Position numbers and translations under genes: made by a program. Positions 54,900 through 64,000 of a stretch of DNA of 64,000 nt are shown in pieces (position 1 is the stretch's first letter; each line of letters opens with the position of its first letter). Origin of the DNA: Sipunculus nudus (Eukaryota; Annelida; Sipuncula; Golfingiida; Sipunculidae); NCBI GenBank assembly GCA_026874595.1, contig CM049308.1, positions 13,907,501-13,971,500 of the forward strand, given 5' to 3'. The notes beneath the pieces were generated by a model, which had not been told where the DNA came from, did not search any database, and worked only from the letters and a program-made list of their open reading frames with translations.

Positions 54900-56185
54900 T
54901 CCTTGAAAAAAAATTCCTAGTTATAAATAGTGCTCAGATTTTGTTTCGTTCACCTTGGCGTGTTAATAAACGGTTCACACATACGTGACGGATACATTTT
55001 ATATTCGAAATGGGTCTTTGTCTGAAATTCTCTCTTACAGAGTGACTGGTCAATTAAATGGGCTGGGTTTTTGGGTTTAGTTTTGACTTCTGTGGGCCTA
55101 AAACTTTTTATTAGTCCTCCGCCAGATGGCATATGATGATTTACCCTTGGCATATGTTTTGTGTTGTGTGCATTCATGTAAACAATTCCAAAGAGATTTT
55201 TTGTGGAGATTTTGTTAGATTATCACCAATCGATCGATCCATTAAATTTTGAAGGTGAAGTGGATCACGATCACATGTATTTCCATTCAAAGGTTTCCTT
55301 TCCTTTATGACAAACCACTATTTCTTTTGTCTCCGTCGAGCTCAAGAGCAATTGTCAAAAGAGCAAACCAGTGAATAGAGTTGTTGAACCTTTACGCGTT
55401 ATAAACATTGTGTTTCCTGTAGTTTGATCAGGATCGTGTGTGAGGGTGGGGGGTGGGGGGGGGGGGGTCAGACCACTGACTACTTTCTGGTTTTATGTGC
55501 ATTTGGTCATTACCTCTCATATAGTGTTACTTGGTTTTGGTTTTTTTTTTGTATATCATTACTATTCATCCTGCATATGGAGTGATCTAGGTATCATTGA
55601 AAAGAATACTGTATTGTTGTCTACTTCTAGATCCGCAGTTTCGTAAATACAATTGCACCCGACTTCTGCCGAGAACGTTCGTTTTGTAGTCAGCACTATT
55701 TTGTGTCATGATGTCAGCCTTCGTCATGTATACTTTCAAGGCGAATAAACCTCTTCATTAAACTTCTGCAGTGTTAACTCTTAATACACGACAGGTTTTC
55801 AACCAAGTCCCCATCCAAGACTAGGAGTCCAGGTGTTTGTGATTTAGCGGACATTTAAGTGAGGTATATCCCAGGTCGACAGAGCAAGGGTGGAATTAAT
55901 GAACGCCTACACCCGTTTTTAACCCATTTCCCCATTTAATGGCTAAATACATTATTGTGGAAATTGCCAAAAAAGTAAGGAAATTTATTTTTATATGGCA
56001 GAGTCAGAACTTTTATAAGTGTCCAAAAGCCACTGTCATTAGTAGAGGTATATGTAATATACAATCATGCACCTGCAGTGAACGGCAGCATGTCCACTGG
56101 TGACGTCATCTAATTCTTTAGGTTTCATGTGAAATGCAAGAAATTATCAAGCGCTCTGCGCTAACCTTTGGTCCGGATATTTGTG
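54900..56185. other. Intergenic stretch
   Basis: A poly-G block at 55445-55468. No gene recognised. Confidence 0.5.
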
Positions 56186-56189
56186 ATCT

Positions 56190-56375
56190 TTACCCAGGTA
56201 GCTGTTACATGTCGCTAATCAGGTTCGATCCCCGGCCTTCCCATAAGAGTGTGTTGTTTAGTTGACCGTTTCAGGTCGGTGTTTTTTTACGTGTCCTCAG
56301 GTTCCCTCCACCCACAGAGACTACCAAACGCCACAATCCGAGCCAAGGAGAGTGCTTCGCATTAGTAATTAAAAC
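56190..56375 (+). mobile_element. tRNA-derived SINE, second copy
   Basis: GGTAGCTGTTACATGTCGC then GGTTCGATCCCCGG (B box) heads the element, followed by the conserved body (GTGTCCTCAGGTTCCCTCCA, CTACCAAACGCCACAATCCG, AGCCAAGGAGAGTGC, GCATTAGT). It is the same family as 49010-49200 but on the plus strand, with a degraded A box. Confidence 0.82.
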
Positions 56376-56885
56376 CATTTGTACAATCTATGTAAAATAA
56401 ATTATTTAAGGATTATCTATTTAACCCTGATTATAAGCACACATGTTCAATACCACTTTGGGAGGACCACTTAAATGATCCGCTTCTGTCCGCGTCCATC
56501 CGTCGGGTCGTCCGTTCTGCCCCTTCCTTTTTTCACTAAAAATCTGTTAAATCCCAGCTGCTTTCTTCGCAAAACAAGATACATACTCATTACATTAATG
56601 ACATGTGATCGTAACCTACAGGCGGCCCTACCCCCGTTTGACGGATTTCTGTTGTCCAAATTGGTCCCTTCCTATAGACCCAAAAATAAAAACACTTTAA
56701 CCCACAAATCATATACAAGGATTTCTTTGGGGAATAAAAGAAACTGGACTGAATGGAATTATTTTCTAATAAAATATCCAAATTATTTTGCTGATGCCGA
56801 TTATTATTTTTTTATTTTACGTCTTGTTTTTTACCGAATTGTTGCATACCTTTACAGAAATCACCAAAAAAGAATTCAACTGTAA
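56376..56885. other. Stretch with a short GTCC-rich segment
   Basis: TGTCCGCGTCCATCCGTCGG at about 56487 resembles the microsatellite tract of the tandem-repeat elements. A 136-codon open frame across it is rich in Phe/Tyr and has no motif, so I do not call a gene. Confidence 0.45.
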
Positions 56886-56887
56886 GT

Positions 56888-58262
56888 GTAACAAGTGGCC
56901 CATGGGCCATGACGCTCAGCTGACTTCAAGGAACCTGAACAATGGGTAAAATGACTCCCAGAGTGCTCAAAATCATGCATTATGCCAATAGTCCTCGGAA
57001 ATAGGTTACAGTGACCTTATTTAAGGCTTTCCAAGATGATTTTACCAGATAGAAGAATCCACCTACTACAATTTGTGCCAATCTGACCAATAGAGAACAA
57101 AATCATGTTCTTTCACATAGCTCGCAGAATATAGGTCACAGTGCCATTATTACAGGTTTCCAATAAATATTTACAGGAACACCCCTATTTCTTACTCAAA
57201 TTGGAACTTTCTAGGTGCAATTGTAACCAATCATGCAAATCTGTCCTACAGGAGCTCAACTCATATTCTTTCACATATCTTGCAGAATATAGGTCACTCT
57301 GACTTAATATCAGGTTTCCTTGCAGATTTGCCTAATACTTCCTTGATAGAATTTGTGCCCCGTCTGACTCACTGGGTGCAAATAAGCATGCTTTCGGCAC
57401 TTAGTTCACAACATATAGGTCAACATGACCTAATTTCAGGTTTCCAAGGAGACATGTCGAAGACTTCCCTGGATGTACAGTTAGAGGTTTCTATTTCTAA
57501 CGGCTACAATTTGTGCCCTGTCAAAGGCAGACCATTTCATTTGAAAGTCTAAAAAATAAGAGTTAAAAAGCGTAAACATTAAAAAATACAGGTGGCGCAA
57601 CCAGTCTGCAGGTTCTGTTGAAACACTCCATGATTAATATACATGGAAAGAATCGTGGCAATCGCTGCATTAGTTATTCATATACTGAAGTTTTTGTATC
57701 AAACTTTTTATTATTCTAGGGGATTCTTGCGAGCATTGTCCTAATTTCAGATTTCCCAGGAGATTTTTATGGATCTCCCTGAGAGTCATGCTTAGAAGAT
57801 TCTAGGCCAAAAGGATACAATCCGAGCACCATCTGTCTCAATGGGTGCTTACAATTCATGTTTTCGGCCCCTAATTCGCAAAGTATAGGTCACCATAACC
57901 TTATTAACGGTTTCCAAGAAGATTTGGCTGGGACCTCCCTGGATGTACAGACCGCTTCATTTGAAGGTCTCAAAATAGAGGAAAAAAATGCATACAAATT
58001 CGAAAAAAAAAGAAGAGTGGCGCCACAAGCTGCAGGAACTGATGAAACACTCCGTTATCAACATGCATGAAAAGAATCATAGCGATCAATGCCTTAGTTA
58101 TATAGACACTGGAGCTCTTGTATCAAATTTATAATTATTCTGGAGGGTATTTTCGAGCCCCTTAGCTCACAGAACAAAGGTCGCAATGACCTAATTCCAG
58201 ATTTCCATGAAGATCTTTTTTATACACCCATATCCGGACAGCCTGACGGACGTGTTGAGTGT
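56888..58262 (-). mobile_element. Tandem-repeat element related to 53200-54890, with an extra GGTGGCGCCAC module
   Basis: The outer end AAGTGGCCCATGGGCCATGA, then CGCTCAGCTGA, is at 56891. Core units with AATATAGGTCAC start near 56996, 57129, 57284, 57410 and 57880, with partial ones near 57735 and 58170. Two units differ: at about 57588 and 58014 an AGGTGGCGCAACC or AGTGGCGCCACA block is inserted, followed by CTGCAGG.(T/A)CTG.TGAAACACTCC and a shared 100-bp stretch. The far end has GGACAGCCTGACGGACGTG (58228-58247). The copy is more diverged than 53200-54890. Confidence 0.75.
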
Positions 58263-58377
58263 TGTCCCTATATGAAGCCACTCCATAGATATGTTTTTTC
58301 ACTCATAGATAAACATATGTGTGCTACACAAAAACAAGTAAAGGTGGCAACACCAGTCTCGTGTACGAAATAAATCT

Positions 58378-58449
58378 ACACATTTAGTATGGGCGATATA
58401 CCCATTATAAAATCTTTTATAATGGGTATATCGCCCATACTCAATGTGT
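58378..58449. repeat. Perfect long palindrome (27-bp arms, 2-bp centre)
   Basis: The left arm 58386-58412 (starts AGTATGGGCGATATACCC, ends ATTATAAAA) is the exact reverse complement of 58415-58441, separated only by TC. After a two-base mismatch, six more bases pair on each side (ACACAT / ATGTGT). It lies about 115 bp beyond the tandem-repeat element. Confidence 0.95.
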
Positions 58450-59995
58450 TTTCGGTTTCTAGGCCATTGTAGTGCTGGAAACGAGTGCCTGTGGTCACGT
58501 AGTCCGAAACCGGAATGGAATTCTGCAGATGTACATATAAGTAGTTAAGTAAGCATGGAGGCGGTTACCTCCACCAAAAAATATTTACATAGCCATTGCC
58601 TGAATTTTAACGTTGATAAAATGTTGCGGCTTTATTTTCTTTACTCAGAGATCGCTGTGAATTGGTCATTGTCCGTTGCCAATATTACTAAACAATTATA
58701 AAAAGTAAAATCAAGCACGGGTGCGTACTGAATATAGCGTGACCCATAGATTATTTGATTTGTGATTGCGCATTACTTTGGCCACAGTTAAACAATGGTT
58801 TTTTTTTTATAGAAACAAACGATTTAAAATAAATGGTAATTCATTTATTATTTTTTAACAAAAAACTATTTAACCCCCCCCCCCCCCCCCCTGTCTGTAT
58901 ACACACGTGTATGAAGCCTTGGACTGCAGCCCGCTCAGTCCATATTATGTTATGCAATGTGTAACTTTCGGAATGGGTAACTTTCCTTTTGATCGCTAGG
59001 TGGCGCCTCGTACGTGGTAAGTGATCTGTGCTGCTCTTGTCCTAACAGCACTGGCTGACCCACGTTTGACGGTTACTGACCCAGGGCGGGCAAATCAGAT
59101 CGATGTAGACCCATCCACAGCGGACTTGTTTACATAGAACCCGGAACTGGACACTTTTATGCCGTGCGGGTGGCCAGCGGCTCATAATCTGGGTCACAGG
59201 GTGCATGATCATCACCATTACCTACATATATTAACTACAGGCTGTCAAATACGAAACAACCAGAATACAAGACACACGCAGGGTAAGTAATGTATATAAA
59301 ATAGCTAAAATACGTATAGACACATCCGAGAGTGACGTCACAGAAACTAGGTCACTGACCACATGGTGCTCTGTAAAGTAAAACATGGGCTGCGGCAGGC
59401 ACTGGACAATTAAGCTATTCACACTACAATACCAGTCTGAGTTACCCTTCATTTATCTCACTGTTAAGTGTCATTTTCCATATCAAATACCATAAATATG
59501 TCATTCAAGTGTCCCAACAATTAAATAGTCATATTAACTCCAGGAGGCCTTTCCTCGAACATTTAAATTTGCAGCTGACAATCCCACCTGGTGTACAGCA
59601 TCCATTCATTTAGTCATGGCTAATCAAGAGGTCAGAGGTTTTAACATTTAGATTTGAAGCTTCATTCTATATATTTGTAATATGCTTTCCCACCACAAGT
59701 GAAGTTCCATTCATTAGACGTACATGGACAATTTTGTTAAGTTCTGGACAAGAAATGTTAGACTTCCTTATCCAGACCTGGACCTCCCTGTTGGTGTGAG
59801 TAAACGTTATCATGCCAAAAAGGGAGTACAGCCTTCACTTAGGTGGATCATTTCCCATAACAAATCATATTTCAGGGTTGCTTTTCTAAATATAAATGAT
59901 ATAAGAATAAAATTGTCTTTAGACCTGTCTATCAGCTGATCCATGTTGAGAATACCCTTGGAAACTTTATCTGATAATAATTACTCATTTCTTTA
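58450..59995. other. Intergenic stretch
   Basis: A poly-C run at about 58875-58891. A GC-richer patch around 58985-59200 has no clear frame. No gene recognised. Confidence 0.5.
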
Positions 59996-59999
59996 GTTA

Positions 60000-61148
60000 A
60001 CTTGAGACTCATAATCTGAAACAGACATTCCGACCCTTAACAATCCGGAAACCTTGCAATCCGACGGTATTTTGCAATAAACGAACGGGACCCATAGAAA
60101 TTAGCCTTTACAAACCGACAGCCTTGGATTCCGACTCCGACATGACATTTCCCGACACAAACAAGGATACCCACGTATTTTCTGACTTGACAATCCGACC
60201 GGTATATTGTCCTTTGATGTCAGTCGTCAGGCTCGTGCACACAGCACCCTGATCAATAAGGCGTGAAATGCAGCGATGCGTATTGTTCTAACTGTGCACG
60301 AGAACCAATTATTGAGTCAATTTGGCTCACTAATTAAGTCAGTTTACATCCGTATGTGGCACACATGAACCTCTCAGTGTGTGGAATACGCGGAGGTGGA
60401 GGACGGTGTCGGGTATATTTTTTCCAGGCACTCAACAGCGCGGACCACGTGACCGCGGAGCGAAACCTCGGATTAGACAACACGGAGCTAACTGAAGCAA
60501 TGCCGACGGCCGCTGATATTGTGTCAATGGTCAAAGAAGATGGAGGCGACAGTGACAGCGAGTCTGAGGGAGAAGATGGTCCTCCTAAACCAGTAACTCT
60601 CAGAGACACGATTGGGGGAATGGAAACAGCTAGGGCTACGGTATATTTAGGAATAGGGCTTCGCTGCAGGGGATGTTGATACCGACCGCTTAGAAAAGTC
60701 CGTGAAAATGAAAAAAATAAAAGAACAAGATACCAGACAGATATGCTTGCATTCTTTAGATGCACATGAACTTAGTAGATAAACCTCTGGTTCATATATA
60801 TACATTTAGTGTATGTTTGTTCAGAAATATAAGCATATCTCATAATTGTAGAATCTGCATAGGTCGTCAATCTTGACGAGCGTAGTATATATAGACACGT
60901 ATATAAGAAATAAAAACAGTACTCCATGACGGATGTTTTTATTTTCTAATTCACATTAATCATAACAATATCATATACCTAGTTTATTATAACAAAATAC
61001 TTAATGAATTATAACAAGTCCTCCAAACATTTAGGCCATATTGTATCTTTACCCTCCGTCACCTTTATTGATTTGACAGTCCGACAGCCTTGCAATCCGA
61101 CGTAAATTAGCGTATTACATTTAGTGTCGGATTATCAAGTCACGACTG
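60000..61148 (+). mobile_element. Internally deleted pogo/Tigger DNA transposon
   Basis: The right end, reversed, reads CAGTCGTGACTTGATAATCC, then GACACTAAATG, and is followed by TA (61149-61150), as in Tc1/mariner-pogo elements. Near the left end TTGAGACTCATAATCTGAAA and many subterminal TCCGAC/TTGCAATCCGACGG words (60040-60200) mirror subterminal words near the right end (61077-61110). A Tigger-type transposase C terminus lies between. The left boundary is approximate because its terminus is degraded. At about 1.15 kb, most of the transposase gene is gone. Confidence 0.7.
60356..60679 (+). pseudogene. Tigger/pogo transposase C-terminal fragment
   Basis: The frame contains LNSADHVTAERNLGLDNTEL, then EAMPTAADIVSMVKED, an acidic DSDSESEGEDGPPKP stretch and VTLRDTIGGMETARAT. 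Tigger-derived transposases end in this order: a helix after the DDE domain, a D/E-I-V motif, a Ser/Asp/Glu-rich run, Pro-rich P..V, then a short final helix (EALETLR-like). It lacks the DDE catalytic domain. A TTTTTTCCAG just before 60430 resembles a splice acceptor, but the element context makes a host exon unlikely. Confidence 0.65.
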
Positions 61149-61203
61149 TACCTCCACTTAATATTCAATAAATGTTTTTTATCATATAGTTTCTTATTCT
61201 TGT

Positions 61204-61259
61204 AATAATACTAATAATAATAATAATAATAAATAATATCATTATTATTATTTTTATTA

Positions 61260-61297
<38 letters not shown>

Positions 61298-61312
61298 AAT
61301 AATATTATTTTT
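61204..61312. repeat. (AAT/ATT)n microsatellite
   Basis: An AAT run followed by an ATT run, so the two halves form an inverted repeat. Confidence 0.95.
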
Positions 61313-62215
61313 ATCACCAATATTAATTCATAATAATAACTTTATTAATAATATAAATATAATTAATATCTAAACTACTGAAAAGAACAACCCCTAGCAA
61401 ATTTATATATTTTTATTTTTTTTACAAAATTAAAACTTTAATCAATTTTTAATTCTAATTAATCTATATTCTAATCTGTGCTACAAATTTTTAACCACAA
61501 TTTAACATAAAAACTTACACAATACAATTGCTTTCTCTTTCAAAAGAAAACAAAACGCATTTATCGACTAAAAAACCTCAATAAAATAACTAATTACAAT
61601 AATACATCAAAGCTAACCATTCTGTACATTGTTTTACAGTTACTCTTCCGGTAATTATTATTATAATAACAATTATAATTAGAATATAAAAAAATATGAA
61701 AGTTTCCTTGTTATTCATGGTTCATATGAAGTACTATATAGTAGTAATTATTATTCATATACATGTATTAGGTGAAACCCAGGCAAGGTGTTGGACAAGA
61801 CATCAATCATTTATAAGCCATACAAATTATTAAGCAGTTAAGAATGGAACACATTTTGGTTAGTGGACAATGTTTTCCTCAGTGTCACTTGGTCACAAAA
61901 AAACATGATATCCTATATAAAGTCGTTCAAGTTTGATTGCAGTTTTTTTACAGTATAAGACATCACTTGTTAGAACTACTGACATTCATATATTCATGTA
62001 TAGGCCTATGATGAGCACCAAATGTTTGCAAATTTGCAAGATTATAATATACGTATAAAATTTAAATCTATGTGGCACTATTAAATTTTGTTTTAGAGAG
62101 GAGACTGAATTAACAGTTGAGTATTCTTGAATATTTGGTAGTATTAATTTTAGAGGACACTGCACAATTTAGGGTATTTTCATGTAAGTTATAGCCTACT
62201 GTTAAAACTCATGGA
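61313..62215. other. AT-rich intergenic stretch
   Basis: Nothing recognised. Confidence 0.55.
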
Positions 62216-62221
62216 ATTTTT

Positions 62222-63740
62222 ATGCCCCCGCCACAAAGTGGCCGGGGCATATATTTTTACCCATGTCCGTCATTTCGTCCTTCCGTCATTCCGAAATCAA
62301 ACAGTTGTACGGACTTTTTTTCGCAATGCTTGCAGATATTGGCTTGAATTTTGGTGTGTGGGCAGATAATGACCAGTTACAGATCGAGTTCGTGTTTCGT
62401 CCCGGTTGACCTACTTTTAACCGTTTTACAGCTCCTAACCTTAGAAAATTTCATGAAAAATAGAAATTTTCATGACAAATACACATGTACGGACTTTTTT
62501 CCGCAATGCCTGAAGATATTGGCCTGATTTTTGGTCTGTTGGCAGATAATGACCAGTTACAGATCGAGTTTGCGTTTTGTCCCCGTTGACCTACTTTTGA
62601 CCGTTTGACGGTGCCCTAACATAGAAAAATTCATGAAAAATATAAATTTCATGACAAGTGTACGTGTACGGACTTTTTTTTGCAATGCTTGCAGATATTG
62701 GCTTGAATTTTGATGTGTGGGCAGATAATGACAAGTTAAAGATCGATTTCGCGTTTCTTCCCAGTTGACTTACTTTTGACCATTTTACGGCTCCTGAACA
62801 TAGAAAATTTCATAAAAAATAGAAATTTCATGACAAATACACATGTACTGACTATTTTTCGCAATGCTTGCAGATATTGGCCTGATTTTTGGTGTGTGGG
62901 CAGATAATGACTAGTTACAGATCGAGTTCGCGTTTCGTCCCAGTTGACCTACTTATGACCGTTTTACGGCTCCTAAACATAGAAAATTTCATGAAAAATA
63001 GAAATTTTCATGACAAATACAGATGTACTGACTTTTTTTCGCAATGCCTGTAGATATTGGCCTGATTTTTGGTGAATGGGCAGATAATGACTAGTTACAG
63101 ATCGAATTCGCGTTTCTTCCCAGTTGACCTACTTTTGACCGTTTTACGGCTCCTGAACTTAGAAAATTTAAAAAAAAAATAGAAATTTTCATGACAAATA
63201 CACATACGGACTTTTTTTCGCAATGCCTGAAGATATTGGCCTGGTTTTTGGTGTGTTGGCAAATAATGACCAGTTACAGATCGAGTTCGCGTTTTGTCCC
63301 AGTTGACCTACTTTTGACCGTTTTACGGCTCCTGAACATAGAAAATTTCATGAAAAATAGAAATTGTCATGACAAATACACATGTACTGACTATTATTTG
63401 CAATGCCTGCAGATATGGGCCTAATTTTTGGTGTGTGGACAGATCAAGTTAGTGTTTTGTCCCAGTTGATCTACTTTTGACCGTTTGACTGCTCCTGAAC
63501 ATAGAAAGTTTCATGAAAAATAGAAATTTTCTTCACAAATGCATATGTCCGAATTTTTACCGCAATGCCTGTAGATACCGCCCTGATTTTTTATGTGTGG
63601 GCAGATAATGGCCAGTTACAGATCAAGTTCGTGTTAAGTCCCGGTTGACGTACTACTTTTGATTATTTTACGGCTCCTAAACATAGAAAATTTCATGAAA
63701 AATAGAAATTTTCATGACAAATGTACATGTACAGCCTTTT
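62222..63740 (+). mobile_element. Tandem-repeat element with about eight 180-bp core units
   Basis: It starts with a hairpin ATGCCCCCGCCAC-AAA-GTGGCCGGGGCAT (62222-62250), then GTCCGTCATTTCGTCCTTCC (62266 on). Core units begin GTACGGACTTTTTT at 62307, 62487, 62666, 62845, 63025, about 63203, 63381 and 63546, with a partial unit at 63728. Each contains GCAATGCTTGCAGATATTGG, GTGTGGGCAGATAATGAC, CAGTTACAGATCGAGTTCGC, GTCCCAGTTGACCTACTTTT and a foldback GAAAATTTCATGAAAAATAG / AAATTTTCATGAC. No protein is encoded. Confidence 0.88.
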
Positions 63741-63741
63741 T

Positions 63742-64000
63742 AGCCTTCAGCTCGTAGGCTGATGGGCTATTGTCGTGACTTAAGCTGTCCGTCTGTCCGT
63801 CCGTCCGGCGTCCGTCCGTCCTGTGTCCGTTAACTTTTACCTTGTGAGCGGGATATCTCTAAAAGGATTCACCGTTGGAATTTTATTTCATCAGTGAAGA
63901 TGTATATCGAAAAAAATCTCGGTCAAGTTCGAAGATGGATCACCTTGACCCATTTTTCTACATTTTAGAGCTGATTATACAAAAACACTCAGAAGCTTAT
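63742..64000 (+). mobile_element. Start of another tandem-repeat element, cut by the window
   Basis: Hairpin AGCC-TT-CAGC...GCTG-AT-GGGCT (63742-63768), then TGTCCGTCTGTCCGTCCGTC and further GTCC words to about 63831, then GCGGGATATCTCTAAAAGG and a first core-like stretch. It abuts the last unit of the preceding array with almost no spacer. Confidence 0.75.

Noticed and set aside
56475-56885. A 136-codon plus-strand open frame
   Set aside because: It crosses a GTCC-rich repeat tract and AT-rich sequence and is Phe/Tyr-rich with no motif.
60334-60765. A 143-codon minus-strand open frame
   Set aside because: It is the antisense of the Tigger transposase fragment.
62307-63740. CRISPR-like regular array
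   Set aside because: The 180-bp units are contiguous and diverged, with no short identical repeats separated by unique spacers. The genome is eukaryotic.

Overview
The window is eukaryotic, AT-rich and intron-containing, with low coding density and very many repeats. Internal tandem-repeat elements carrying a GTCC/GACGG tetranucleotide tract, tRNA-derived SINEs, and hAT, pogo/Tigger and PIF/Harbinger-like DNA transposons together suggest a marine lophotrochozoan, most likely a bivalve or related mollusc. That placement is inference from repeat style and protein similarity; no species marker was seen.

The best-supported gene is a THUMPD2-like RNA guanosine N2-methyltransferase on the + strand. 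Ten exons from 10710 to 25480 join to 1851 bp with consistent phase (616 residues, lacking only the first exon). It has a THUMP region, a long Cys-rich linker, a SAM-binding motif DPMCGAGT, a catalytic-type DLPFG motif and a family-typical C terminus. One intron has a GC donor. Its introns hold two copies of one tandem-repeat element (8840-10540 lies just upstream of the first recognised exon, 14464-15637 in an intron), a 649-bp MITE with a TTA target duplication, minisatellites and a decayed duplicate of one splice acceptor and exon start.

A second transcription unit lies at 39784-47915 (+): three phase-0 exons of a protein I do not recognise. Between its second and third exons is a complete 245-residue secreted, probably GPI-anchored, ten-cysteine protein (44809-45546). 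It is either a nested gene or an alternative terminal exon. GC-richer sequence with NRF1-like motifs at about 40.9-41.5 kb may be its promoter.

Mobile elements: a frameshifted integrase-like fragment (1-752), a decayed P-loop ATPase fragment (about 4475-4672, -), a full hAT element with a perfect 8-bp target duplication (26949-29151) containing a broken hAT C-terminal domain, a small MITE (36135-36340), three SINE copies, and a deleted Tigger element (about 60000-61148). From 49 kb to the end, large tandem-repeat elements dominate (52.9-54.9, 56.9-58.3, 62.2-64.0 kb). Several share one architecture: a short terminal hairpin, a GTCC-rich tract, then 140-180-bp core repeats. That shared chassis with different cores, together with the GGTGGCGCCACC palindrome that recurs in several cores, is the most interesting pattern here. 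A perfect 27-bp-arm palindrome at 58378-58449 also stands out.
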